Positions 1-7,331 are shown, numbered from the stretch's first letter. The stretch: DNA of 12,955 nucleotides from Minisyncoccota bacterium (GCA_021734725.1 JAIPIM010000086.1:1-12955), one strand, 5' to 3'. Translations and numbers: made by a program. Notes: generated by a model not told the origin, from the sequence alone.

Positions 1-2
1 AT

Positions 3-662
3 ATGACTCATAGAGACGATCAACGGAAGTCCGGCTTTTTCATTTCGTTTGAGGGGCCCGAAGGTGTGGGCAAGTCCACCCAGCTCGAGCGTCTGGTTGA
101 GGTGCTGCGGGCCAGGGGGCATGTCGTCTGCCAGACCCGGGAACCGGGCGGAACGGTGCTGGGCGAAGAATTGCGACGGCTGTTGAAGCATCTGCCGGCC
201 GAGGACGAACCCGGTCCGGTGGCTGAACTTCTGCTTATTACGGCCAGTCGCGCACAACTCGTCGAAAACGTTATTGAACCGGCGCTTTCTCGCGGAGAGA
301 TCGTTGTCTGCGATCGCTTTGCGGATTCAACAACTGTCTATCAAGGCTGCGCGCGCGGGTTGGATATGAAATTGATTAAGGCTCTGCATACGGCCACTGT
401 TCGGGGAACCTGGCCTGATTTAACCGTGGTTATCGACATGGATGTTAAGGAAGGGCTTCGCCGGGGACGGCTGCGCCAGCAGGAAGGTGATTCGCCGGAC
501 CGGTTCGAAGCCGAGTCGCATTCGTTTCACGAGACCGTGCGCCAAGGCTTCCTGGAACTCGCCCGAGAAGTACCCGGACGAGTTCAGGTGATCTCAGGCA
601 AGGGCTCCCCCGACGACGTGCATGAACGCATTATGAGGGTTGTTGACCGTGCCCTTGGCTGA
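3..662 (+). CDS. tmk: Thymidylate kinase
   Basis: Phosphorylates dTMP to dTDP with ATP in the cytoplasm, an essential step of dTTP synthesis. The 219-aa product is of normal length for the family. Visible motifs are the P-loop GPEGVGKS (residues 18-25), the TREPGG segment that contacts dTMP (45-50), the DRF motif (104-106) followed by S-T-x-x-Y-Q-G (109-115), and an arginine-rich LID stretch (153-168). The P-loop has no basic residue at the variable positions while the LID is basic, which resembles the E. coli-type arrangement. About 11 residues precede the first beta strand, so the ATG at 3 gives a complete protein, although only two bases lie upstream and its ribosome binding site cannot be seen. 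The stop overlaps the start of holB, a common tmk-holB arrangement. Confidence 0.96.
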   Translation: MTHRDDQRKSGFFISFEGPEGVGKSTQLERLVEVLRARGHVVCQTREPGGTVLGEELRRLLKHLPAEDEPGPVAELLLITASRAQLVENVIEPALSRGEIVVCDRFADSTTVYQGCARGLDMKLIKALHTATVRGTWPDLTVVIDMDVKEGLRRGRLRQQEGDSPDRFEAESHSFHETVRQGFLELAREVPGRVQVISGKGSPDDVHERIMRVVDRALG

Positions 663-1686
663 TTTCAAGACAGACTACGCAGACCTGTGCGCCCGCTTGT
701 GTCGAATCCGCGGGAGTGACCGGTTGGGCCATGCGTACCTGTTTGTAGGAGACGATACCCAATTTCTGGAGCAGTTTGCCAAGGCGTGGATACAGGTGTG
801 TGCATGTCATAGTCCTGGGGACGATGGGGATGCCTGCGGGGCATGTAAGATATGCAGGCAGATCCAGGGCGATACGTATCCCGAACTTTATACACTCCGG
901 CCAATGTCCAAGTCACGGCAGATACTGGTTGAGGAAATGCGCGATTTTGAGCATAAACTTCTGTTAACGGGAACGCCGGGGAAACTGAAGGCCGGTTTGG
1001 TGCTGGAAGCTGATCGCTTGAACACGCAGGCTCAAAATTCGTTCCTGAAAACACTGGAGGAGCCTCCGAAGGGAAGCATGCTTGTACTGGCTACTACACA
1101 ACCGCGCGGATTGCTGCCGACGATTCGCTCGCGCTGCCAGACAGTATCGCTTCTCCAAAATAAGAAAACCTACGATTTTGCCATGGACTGTGGATTGTTC
1201 CCCCTGCTTTCCCGATTACGGCAGGGGGCGGGAGCTGCTGTGGCCCTGGGGGTGGCCCATGAACTGCGTGACCTTTTGGCCGCATTGAGAGCGCAGGCTG
1301 AACACATGACCGCGGATAGTGATGTCAACGGTCAGGAGATGGCGGAGCAGGATCCGGCGTTTGGCAAGCGCATGAACGCATTGCGGCAGGCGCAAACCGA
1401 GGCAGAGTATCGTCGCCTGAGGCAGGAATTGCTCGATGCCGTTGAAGTATGGTTTATGCAGTGCTGTCTGGTAGCGGAGGGGGTGGCCCATGAACATTTG
1501 CCGCACCCGGAATTCTTTGACGCCGCCAATGGTCGTCCGGAAACGCTAGACAAGCCGTCATGGGAGTCTTTGGACGGGCACGCCAGAGCGGCTTCTGAAT
1601 TGATGACGTACCTGGAGCGGAATGTGGACGAGCGATTGGCGGTGGAAACGTTCTGTCTAACGGTTTGCCAAAAGAGTTCTAACTAA
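649..1686 (+). CDS. holB: DNA polymerase III delta' subunit (clamp loader)
   Basis: Delta' subunit of the clamp-loader complex, which opens the beta clamp and places it on primed DNA. The 345-aa product has the AAA+ layout: HAYLFVGDD (28-36) where a Walker A would lie but without the GxxGxGKT sequence, a cysteine cluster (C51, C53, C63, C66, C69) expected to bind zinc, the Walker B-like LVLEADRLN (117-125), LKTLEEPP (133-140), sensor-1-like LVLATTQP (145-152) and the SRC motif (161-163) that supplies an arginine finger. Loss of Walker A with retention of SRC is the known pattern of delta' as opposed to gamma/tau. I chose GTG 649 because GAGGG (635-639) lies 9 nt upstream; in-frame TTG codons at 640 and 643 are alternatives. 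It overlaps tmk by 14 bp, so translation is probably coupled. Confidence 0.92.
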   Translation: MPLADFKTDYADLCARLCRIRGSDRLGHAYLFVGDDTQFLEQFAKAWIQVCACHSPGDDGDACGACKICRQIQGDTYPELYTLRPMSKSRQILVEEMRDFEHKLLLTGTPGKLKAGLVLEADRLNTQAQNSFLKTLEEPPKGSMLVLATTQPRGLLPTIRSRCQTVSLLQNKKTYDFAMDCGLFPLLSRLRQGAGAAVALGVAHELRDLLAALRAQAEHMTADSDVNGQEMAEQDPAFGKRMNALRQAQTEAEYRRLRQELLDAVEVWFMQCCLVAEGVAHEHLPHPEFFDAANGRPETLDKPSWESLDGHARAASELMTYLERNVDERLAVETFCLTVCQKSSN

Positions 1687-1733
1687 TTCTTAAAAAAAGT
1701 GTTGCTTACTTCTGAGAGAGAGAAAACCCCGAC

Positions 1734-1764
1734 TTATCCCCAACTTTTCAACAAGTTATTAACA
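1734..1764 (+). promoter_or_regulatory. Pair of DnaA-box-like 9-mers
   Basis: TTATCCCCA (1734-1742) differs from the classic box TTATCCACA at one base. TTATTAACA (1756-1764) differs at two. They lie in the same orientation with starts 22 bp apart, about two helical turns, and the DNA between them forms an AACTT/AAGTT inverted repeat. The arrangement resembles paired DnaA boxes in origin or DnaA-regulated regions. Whether DnaA binds here is inference, because the matches are imperfect. Confidence 0.35.
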
Positions 1765-1957
1765 GGCCGTCGAGGGATAGTTTTAGACAGTTTCAAAAGT
1801 TGGAAGTGATTGACAGTCAAGATGATAAACATTCCTAAAGGGGCATTTGCGGGTGCGCGAGACGATTCTTGCCGCCAAAGCGCGGAAGTTATTTACAGCC
1901 CTGCGAAGTATTTGTGTAATGTCTTACGATTGCAGATAGTTATGAAGGTTTGGGTCA

Positions 1958-1972
1958 TCAGGAAAATCCTGA
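1958..1972. other. Small hairpin
   Basis: TCAGGA (1958-1963) and TCCTGA (1967-1972) are perfect 6-bp inverted arms around an AAA loop. No T run follows, so it is not a standard intrinsic terminator on the plus strand. It lies 17 bp before the larger inverted repeat at 1989-2067 and may belong to the same leader. Confidence 0.35.
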
Positions 1973-1988
1973 CACAAGGGTTCGATAA

Positions 1989-2067
1989 ATCGTGGATGGT
2001 GCCGCACCGGACAGCCAACCATGTGCTATGGTTTGTATCAGCCGGATGTCCGGCATGAATCCACGAT
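1989..2067. promoter_or_regulatory. 79-bp nested inverted repeat in leader of the pyrophosphorylase gene
   Basis: Three perfect inverted arm pairs are nested in the correct order: ATCGTGGAT (1989-1997) with ATCCACGAT (2059-2067), CCGGACA (2007-2013) with TGTCCGG (2047-2053), and AACCAT (2017-2022) with ATGGTT (2028-2033) around a 5-nt loop. The structure ends about 11 nt before the Shine-Dalgarno stretch (2078-2090) of the pyrophosphorylase gene. It lacks a T run. If transcribed it would fold as one long bulged hairpin. It could be a cis-regulatory leader, a protein-binding palindrome or a dispersed palindromic repeat. Confidence 0.5.
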
Positions 2068-2101
2068 GTCCCAAATCAGAGGACGAAGGACTGAATTCAG
2101 A

Positions 2102-3532
2102 ATGGCAACTATGCATTCCATAGATGATCTCCGGGCGTTGTTGCGGACGCACGGCCAAGACCATCTCTTACAGTTCTGGGAATCCCTGGATGCTGAGGGT
2201 CGGGCACGATTGGTGTCACAACTTTCCGGTGTCGACTGGGAGTCGATGTCCCGTTGGATCGACGACTATGTATTGTCGACCCCCGATGGTGACGTGCCGG
2301 CGGAACTGGAGCCGGCGCCTTATGTTCCACTGATTCCCGAAACGGTGGACCAGCGGAAGCATTATGAGCGGGTCCGAGAACTGGGGGTGGCGGCCTTGCG
2401 TCGGGGAGAGATCGGCGGCTTCACTGTTGCTGGGGGGCAGGGAACTCGACTCGGGTATGAAGGCCCCAAGGGGACCTTCCCAATTTCCGCGGTAAAGGGT
2501 AAATCCCTGTTCCAACTCTTTGCCGAAACAATCCTCCGAGCCCAGGAAAAATACGAGACCACCATTCCATGGTATATCATGACAAGCCCGGTCAATGATG
2601 CCGACACTCGGGCGTTCTTCACCGACAATGACTTTTTCGGCGTGGACCCGGATAATATCATGTTTATGGTGCAGGGGACGATGCCGGCCATCGGCCTGGA
2701 CGGCAAGCTTCTATTGGGAGCCAGAGACAGCCTCGCATTGTCCCCGAACGGCCATGGCGGAAGTCTCCTTGCTCTAAGGAAATCAGGCGCGCTGGATGAT
2801 ATGAGGGATCGCGGGGTAAAACACATTTCCTACTGGCAGGTTGACAACCCTTTGGTACATTGTCTGGACCCCTTGTTTATCGGCATGCACTGCGAGCGGA
2901 CATCGGACATGAGCTGCCGTTCGTTGACCAAGTCTCACCCGGATGAGAAACTTGGCAATTTCTGCCGCAGCGGCAACACGTTTATTATTATTGAATACAG
3001 TGACATGCCGGACGAGTTGTCGCGGGCCAGAGATGAGGACGGGCGATTGCGCTTCCGTGCGGGGAGTCCGGCTATTCATGTGTTGCGGCGCGACTTTATT
3101 ATAGAGCTTACAAAGCACGGCACGCTGGACCTTCCGTTTCACCGGGCCGTTAAAAAAGTGCCGTATGTGAATGAAAAGGGTGATTGTGTTGAACCACGAA
3201 AACCGAACGCGGTGAAGCTGGAAATGTTCATCTTTGATGCGTTGCCGAAAGCGGATAGCGTTTTGATCCTTGAGGCGGACCGTCATGAACAGTTTTCCCC
3301 GGTCAAGAACGCATCGGGTGAAGATTCGCCGGAAACCTGCCGCCGCGATATGACGGAGCGGGCGGCCCGCTGGCTGGATGCGGCTGGCGTGGACGTGCCC
3401 CGGACGCACGATGGTGCTCCGGATTGTGTCATTGAACTGTCCCCCCGTCACTATCTGGACGCGGAGGATGTTGCCTTGAAAGCAGCGAACATCCGCGCTC
3501 CGCGGCGTGGTAAGATGGAGTATTACGATTGA
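2102..3532 (+). CDS. UAP1/AGX-like UDP-sugar pyrophosphorylase (UDPGP type 1 family)
   Basis: Expected to join UTP with a sugar-1-phosphate (GlcNAc-1-P or glucose-1-P) to give a UDP-sugar and pyrophosphate, feeding envelope polysaccharide or lipid A synthesis. The 476-aa product carries the nucleotide-binding AGGQGTRLG (110-118) with PKG (122-124), SPNGHGG (214-220), WQVDNPLV (245-252) and R-H-E-Q-F-S-P-V-K-N-A (394-404), all in the order of eukaryotic UDP-GlcNAc pyrophosphorylase, which is unlike the bacterial GlmU or GalU families. The preferred sugar cannot be read from the sequence. ATG 2102 is chosen because a purine-rich AGAGGACGAAGGA (2078-2090) precedes it; ATG 2111 is possible, and earlier in-frame ATGs at 2021 and 2066 would run through the hairpin. 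The next gene starts at or 2 bp after this stop. Confidence 0.85.
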   Translation: MATMHSIDDLRALLRTHGQDHLLQFWESLDAEGRARLVSQLSGVDWESMSRWIDDYVLSTPDGDVPAELEPAPYVPLIPETVDQRKHYERVRELGVAALRRGEIGGFTVAGGQGTRLGYEGPKGTFPISAVKGKSLFQLFAETILRAQEKYETTIPWYIMTSPVNDADTRAFFTDNDFFGVDPDNIMFMVQGTMPAIGLDGKLLLGARDSLALSPNGHGGSLLALRKSGALDDMRDRGVKHISYWQVDNPLVHCLDPLFIGMHCERTSDMSCRSLTKSHPDEKLGNFCRSGNTFIIIEYSDMPDELSRARDEDGRLRFRAGSPAIHVLRRDFIIELTKHGTLDLPFHRAVKKVPYVNEKGDCVEPRKPNAVKLEMFIFDALPKADSVLILEADRHEQFSPVKNASGEDSPETCRRDMTERAARWLDAAGVDVPRTHDGAPDCVIELSPRHYLDAEDVALKAANIRAPRRGKMEYYD

Positions 3533-3867
3533 TTATGGAAAAGATTATTTCTTACACCGTTGACGATATCGCGGTAGATCCCGAGAGTATCACGGAGGCG
3601 ATCAACAAGGCTTGCTGCGGCCGGCATGTTCATCACAGGGTTGTCGGTGTCTGTCAGATTGAAGATCGTATTTATTTTGCTCTTTTGCCGCTGGATGAGA
3701 ACGAAACCGCACGCCCCTATATTTTGGTTACCGTAGATGATACAAGCCATGACGGATTTGTGTCCATGTTGAATACACGGTGGGCATCAGGATTTGATGT
3801 CGTCGGGACAATCACGGCGTACGATACAGTGATGGCTTTGTTCGCCAAACCGGCGGGGAAAAAGTGA
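3529..3867 (+). CDS. Small protein of unknown function, coupled to the pyrophosphorylase gene
   Basis: I do not recognise a family with certainty. The product is 110-112 aa, soluble, with no signal peptide or membrane segment, and alternates strand-like and helix-like stretches. Its end (L-N-T-R-W-A-S-G-F-D-V-V-G followed by F-A-K-P) loosely recalls the closing part of DUF4177-type small proteins, but this is only an impression. GGAG (3517-3520) lies 8 nt before a TTG at 3529 that overlaps the upstream stop codon (TTGA), and 14 nt before ATG 3535, so the TTG may be the true start; the ATG would give 110 aa. The tight spacing suggests co-transcription and coupled translation with the pyrophosphorylase gene, and perhaps a role beside it. 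Confidence 0.75.
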   Translation: MIMEKIISYTVDDIAVDPESITEAINKACCGRHVHHRVVGVCQIEDRIYFALLPLDENETARPYILVTVDDTSHDGFVSMLNTRWASGFDVVGTITAYDTVMALFAKPAGKK

Positions 3868-4001
3868 ATGATGTCGCGAGCGCGGAAGCGGATTTCCACT
3901 GCTGGCGCCATCTTGGGATAGGTCCGGCGACCTTTTTCTGGCGCCGGGAAACCCCAATGACGAGCCGCGCTCTTTGCCCCGACGACTATCCAGAGCGGTG
4001 A
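3864..4001 (+). CDS. Possible 45-codon small ORF
   Basis: A GTG at 3864 overlaps the upstream TGA stop (GTGA) and opens 45 codons ending in TGA at 3999-4001. The product begins M-N-D-V-A-S-A-E and contains aromatic and arginine-rich stretches (W-R-H-L-G, F-F-W-R-R). GGGGA lies just upstream. It would fill most of the gap between the unknown small protein and the acyltransferase in an otherwise closely packed run of genes. No family is recognised, and with so few codons it may be chance. A second GTG reading continues in another frame from 3998. Confidence 0.3.
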   Translation: MNDVASAEADFHCWRHLGIGPATFFWRRETPMTSRALCPDDYPER

Positions 4002-4061
4002 ACGAAGCCGGATACGCCAACGCCGGCTGGCGCCCGCCCAACCCCCAGGAATCACGTGCGC

Positions 4062-5036
4062 ATGAGATGGAAGGTTATACGCCATCGTCTACGGGAGCCT
4101 TTCCTGTGGTTAGCTATTCGTGCGCTGGTTCTGTTTGTGGTGCGCCTGCGATATCGTACACTCAGACGGTGCGCTGCAGGCTGTGCCCGGCTTCTGGCGT
4201 GTATTCCCGATGTTCGCCGCACCGTGAAGACCAATCTGAGGGTAGCATTCCCAGATTGGTCGGACGAAACGGTCGATCGCGTTTTTCGTGAAGTGTGCAA
4301 TCACATATGTCTGACTGCGTTTGAAGCCATATGGTTTGCCCATAATCCGCAGGGCCTGCAGAAGCGGATGACGTACGTGACACCCGTCGCCGAACGCCTG
4401 ATCCAGGAGGCCCGCGAAGGGGTCCCTTTGCTGATGATTACGCCGCATCTCGGGAACTGGGAAGCAAGTGCCCAGTACGTTGTATCACAAGGGGTCCCTC
4501 TGTGTGCCGTTGTGCGCAGAGTGGAGTCGCGAGCCCCGGAACACCTTGCCAACGACTTGCGGCGTCGCAACGGCATGGAGGTAATCCCGGGAAAAGGGGC
4601 AGTGCGCGGCATGATTGCCGCCTTGCGGACGGGCAAGAGCATCGGCGTTCTAATGGATCAAGGCACCAAACCGAAGAACGGCGGGGTCTTTGCACCGTTC
4701 TTTGGCCTGCCTGTGACGACGAGTCGTGCGCCGGCTGCCCTCATGCGCAAATTGGGAGTAGGGGCGGCCTGCTTCGTTTGCGTACGGCAGGACAACGGGT
4801 TGCTGATGGATGCCAAGACGCTGCCCAAGCCCGTGGATGAATACGCGTCCGATGCCGAGTTGACCGCGGACCTGTTGTCACTTAACGAAGCATTCATCCG
4901 CGATTACCCGGAGCAGTACATGTGGTATTATAAGCGTTGGCGGTACATTCCTCCCTCACTGGATGGTGAGTTGGAAAAGCGATATCCATATTACGCCAGA
5001 TCCCTGTCGCCCGGGGAAATCCGCGAATCGGGATAA
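4062..5036 (+). CDS. Lipid A biosynthesis acyltransferase, LpxL/HtrB family
   Basis: Inner-membrane acyltransferase that adds a secondary fatty acyl chain from acyl-ACP to a Kdo-lipid A-type acceptor. From ATG 4062 the product is 324 aa, normal for the family. It has one N-terminal hydrophobic anchor (about 13-31) with basic flanks, the catalytic HxxxxE motif as HLGNWE (129-134), LMDQGTKP (197-204) and the closing PEQYMWYYKRWR (283-294), which matches the P-E-Q-W-x-W-x-x-x-R-W-K signature of LpxL/LpxM proteins. AGGA (4047-4050) stands 11 nt before ATG 4062 and 5 nt before an in-frame GTG at 4056, so either start is possible. It ends 16 bp before yejB. Which acyl position or chain it uses cannot be told. 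Confidence 0.88.
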   Translation: MRWKVIRHRLREPFLWLAIRALVLFVVRLRYRTLRRCAAGCARLLACIPDVRRTVKTNLRVAFPDWSDETVDRVFREVCNHICLTAFEAIWFAHNPQGLQKRMTYVTPVAERLIQEAREGVPLLMITPHLGNWEASAQYVVSQGVPLCAVVRRVESRAPEHLANDLRRRNGMEVIPGKGAVRGMIAALRTGKSIGVLMDQGTKPKNGGVFAPFFGLPVTTSRAPAALMRKLGVGAACFVCVRQDNGLLMDAKTLPKPVDEYASDAELTADLLSLNEAFIRDYPEQYMWYYKRWRYIPPSLDGELEKRYPYYARSLSPGEIRESG

Positions 5037-5052
5037 CACTCGAGTTACACTT

Positions 5053-6201
5053 ATGGTCAGTTACATCATCCGACGCCTGCTGCTGATGGTCCCCACTATT
5101 TTTGGGATCCTGACCATTACGTTTCTGGTTATTCAACTGGTTCCCGGGGGGCCGCTGGACCAAATTCGGCAAATGGTGGAACGGTCGGAGGCAGGGGGCG
5201 GCATGGAGGCGGCGGGCGGCGCCCAGTTTGGGGAAAGTGAAGCCAGCCGCCAAGGCGGCTTGGCCCCTGAAGATTTCGAGAAACTGAAAAAGGTGTACCA
5301 TCTTGACCGGCCCTGGTACGAGCGCTACATGAGGACATTCATTTGGTTTTCACGGAAGGATCCTGACTCCTCGTTGCTCACGGCATTCTTCACGTGGGAT
5401 AATTGGGATGGAATGCTCTTGCTGAAGTTCGGCGATTCGTTCTATCGGAACCGTAATGTCCTGGAATTGATAATGGATAAACTGCCAGTGTCGGCCTCCC
5501 TGGGATTGTGGAGTTTTCTGCTGACTTATCCGAGTTGCATTCTCCTGGGAATCGTCAAAGCCGTGCGCGAAGGTACGCGCTTGGACATCATGACCAGCAT
5601 CCTGATCCTCATTGGCTACAGCATCCCGGGCTTTGTCCTAGCTGTGTTGATTATTGTTCTGTTCGGTCCCGGGGATGCTGCCATCGCGCACCTCGTGCCG
5701 CTTTCCGGGCTGACGTCGGCTGGTGTGTATGGGTATGAACAGTGGAGCCTGTGGGCGAAAGTGATGGATTATTTCCATCATGTTGCAGCCCCAGTGATCT
5801 GCCTGAGCATTGGCAGCTTCGCCGTCCTGACCATCTTAACCAAAAATTCCGTGCTTGAGGAAGTGCGCAAGCAATATGTGTTGACAGCGCGTGCCAAGGG
5901 ACTGTCTGGAAAACGGGTTCTGTTTAAGCATATCCTCCGCAATTCCATGATCCCGCTGGTTACGGGGTTTCCCAGCCGGTTCGTGGCGATTTTCTTCACT
6001 GGAAGCGTCCTTATCGAGCGCATTTTCAACCTGGATGGTATTGGGCTTCTCGGTTATACGGCGGTTATCCAGAGAGATTATCCGGTGGTTATGGGGAACT
6101 TATTTGTCATGACCCTCCTGGGGCTGTTCCTGCAGCTGATTACCGACATCTGTTACGTGCTTGTGGATCCGCGCATCAGCTTTGAAAGTAGGTCGACGTG
6201 A
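5053..6201 (+). CDS. yejB: ABC transporter permease, YejB-type (oligopeptide/microcin C class)
   Basis: Inner-membrane permease of a peptide-type ABC importer. The 382-aa product opens with M-V-S-Y-I-I-R-R-L-L and the first membrane helix (8-29), then L-V-P-G-G-P (29-34). A long polar loop (about 35-140) follows, with FGDSFYRNR (126-134). The remaining helices lie near 148-170, 183-205, 244-264, 303-322 and 346-370. The cytoplasmic loop with the EAA-like motif is ARAKGLSGKRV (279-289). The N-terminus and the FGDSFYRNR region are YejB-like; generic DppB/OppB lack this long loop. ATG 5053 is the natural start, 16 bp after the acyltransferase stop, though no strong Shine-Dalgarno is visible. No substrate-binding protein (YejA), second permease (YejE) or ATPase (YejF) gene is adjacent in this window, which is unusual because the importer needs two permeases. 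Confidence 0.88.
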   Translation: MVSYIIRRLLLMVPTIFGILTITFLVIQLVPGGPLDQIRQMVERSEAGGGMEAAGGAQFGESEASRQGGLAPEDFEKLKKVYHLDRPWYERYMRTFIWFSRKDPDSSLLTAFFTWDNWDGMLLLKFGDSFYRNRNVLELIMDKLPVSASLGLWSFLLTYPSCILLGIVKAVREGTRLDIMTSILILIGYSIPGFVLAVLIIVLFGPGDAAIAHLVPLSGLTSAGVYGYEQWSLWAKVMDYFHHVAAPVICLSIGSFAVLTILTKNSVLEEVRKQYVLTARAKGLSGKRVLFKHILRNSMIPLVTGFPSRFVAIFFTGSVLIERIFNLDGIGLLGYTAVIQRDYPVVMGNLFVMTLLGLFLQLITDICYVLVDPRISFESRST

Positions 6202-7217
6202 CGCGAGCAAGGCCGCATGAGCGCCCCATCCAGCGCTTTCGACGCGGGGCAGTCGCTTTTCCGTGCAACGCCTTGCCAGGCCGTCAGCTTCACCGATTCA
6301 ACGCTGCCTGGCAACGGAAGCTTTCCGTATTCAAAAGGTACGCCTCTCCTCCATTCTGGAGTGCGGACGCATTGATTGACCATGACATGCGACGGCTCTA
6401 CGAGATATATCTGCCGGTTCGAGAGTTTCTCCATGATCTCAGGCGACTTGCCCTTTTCTTCCTGCCCCATCCTTCATGGTTGCCGCGGGTGTTGCGAGAT
6501 CCGCATTGTGACCGGGAGCGGCAAATCATGAAGCGCCCGCCGTCATTACCCGATCTCTGGAGAATACTGCCAGTGACGCTGGCCGGAAAAGTGACGTATC
6601 ATGAGGACGAGTTGCCCGTTCTGTTCTGTGCGTTAGCTGATCCACCGGCTTTCGGCACTGATTTCGGCCGCTACCCGAGGCAGAAGGCAGAGTTGCGCAA
6701 ACGCTTTGGCACGGGAGGTAAGTATGGCCTGCGTGTTCTGGATGTCGCATGCGGCACAGGGCAGGGAACGTATGAATTGGGAAAACTGCTGAGCGAAGCC
6801 ACTGGGTGTCCACCAGGAATTATCGGTGTCACGCGGGAGCCGCTTGAGGCATGGATGGCTGCCAATCGCCGGTTGCCACATAGACCGGATGCCGCCAGTC
6901 GTTTCCAGCGCACTGCCACACATGGTTTAACAGAATTCGTTGCGGGCGATATTGGGGAGCTGCCGTTTGCTCCCCGGGCGTTTGATCTGATTGTTGCAAA
7001 CGGAATTGTCGGGGGACCCTACTGGAATCAACGGTGGCAGATACTTCAGTTTTTGCGCCAATGCCATGGCCTGCTCAAGCCGCGGGGAGTCGTAACGGTG
7101 ACAAACCGTTTTCATGAGGGGCGTCGCAACACGCTTGAGCGGTTGCTGGGAGAATCTCCACCGGAGGGGTGGTGCAGGACAGAAGCCGGCGGCGCTTTTT
7201 GGTTTGAGTTACGTTGA
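6198..7217 (+). CDS. Class I SAM-dependent methyltransferase of unknown target
   Basis: The 339-aa product has a Rossmann methyltransferase core in its second half: motif I LRVLDVACGTGQG (178-190), a second strand IIGVT (208-212), an acidic turn AGDIGELPF (249-257), motif II FDLIVANGI (262-270) and LLKPRGVVTVTN (292-303). The target is unknown. The first 170 residues are rich in Arg and aromatic residues and match no domain I know. GTG 6198 overlaps the yejB stop (GTGA, 4 bp), a classic sign of coupled translation, so I keep this start; ATG 6387 is the next methionine and would remove 63 residues. Because the N-terminal 60 residues look poorly ordered, the real start is uncertain. It occupies the place where yejE would usually be found. 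Confidence 0.75.
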   Translation: MTRARPHERPIQRFRRGAVAFPCNALPGRQLHRFNAAWQRKLSVFKRYASPPFWSADALIDHDMRRLYEIYLPVREFLHDLRRLALFFLPHPSWLPRVLRDPHCDRERQIMKRPPSLPDLWRILPVTLAGKVTYHEDELPVLFCALADPPAFGTDFGRYPRQKAELRKRFGTGGKYGLRVLDVACGTGQGTYELGKLLSEATGCPPGIIGVTREPLEAWMAANRRLPHRPDAASRFQRTATHGLTEFVAGDIGELPFAPRAFDLIVANGIVGGPYWNQRWQILQFLRQCHGLLKPRGVVTVTNRFHEGRRNTLERLLGESPPEGWCRTEAGGAFWFELR

Positions 7218-7240
7218 ATCAAGCCCCGTCAACACATGCG

Positions 7241-7282
7241 AAATACGTGTCTGTAATCATTTCTGAGAACTCGTATTTTTTT
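7241..7282 (+). terminator. Weak terminator-like inverted repeat
   Basis: AAATACG (7241-7247) and CGTATTT (7272-7278) are perfect 7-bp inverted arms, and the T run continues to 7282. The stem is AT-rich and the loop is 24 nt, so it would be a weak intrinsic terminator. It lies 23 bp after the methyltransferase stop, where a gene run could end. Confidence 0.25.
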
Positions 7283-7331
7283 ACTGGAGCATTATTGTAT
7301 ATGTCTATCGTTAATTGGGTAAAATAACACT

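Larger units (their letters stand above)
1687..2101. other. Non-coding intergenic region with DnaA-box-like sites and hairpins
   Basis: About 415 bp without a convincing gene. The ORFs that open here have no recognisable family features and weak start contexts. The left part is AT-rich with an A run after the holB stop. It contains two DnaA-box-like 9-mers (1734-1742, 1756-1764), a weaker third one (TTATTTACA, 1889-1897), a 6-bp hairpin (1958-1972) and a 79-bp nested inverted repeat (1989-2067). It must carry the promoter and leader for the pyrophosphorylase gene, but I could not pick a convincing -35/-10 pair: TTGACA at 1810-1815 is a perfect -35 but has no good -10 at the usual distance. 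Confidence 0.6.

Noticed and set aside
1810..1815. Perfect TTGACA -35 hexamer
   Set aside because: No acceptable -10 lies 16-19 bp downstream, so I do not call a promoter.
1810..2058. 82-codon plus-strand ORF in the gap before the pyrophosphorylase gene
   Set aside because: No family features, poor codon use, no good ribosome binding site, and it overlaps the nested inverted repeat.
2783..3451. 222-codon minus-strand ORF
   Set aside because: It is a shadow of the pyrophosphorylase gene, whose motifs are clear on the plus strand.
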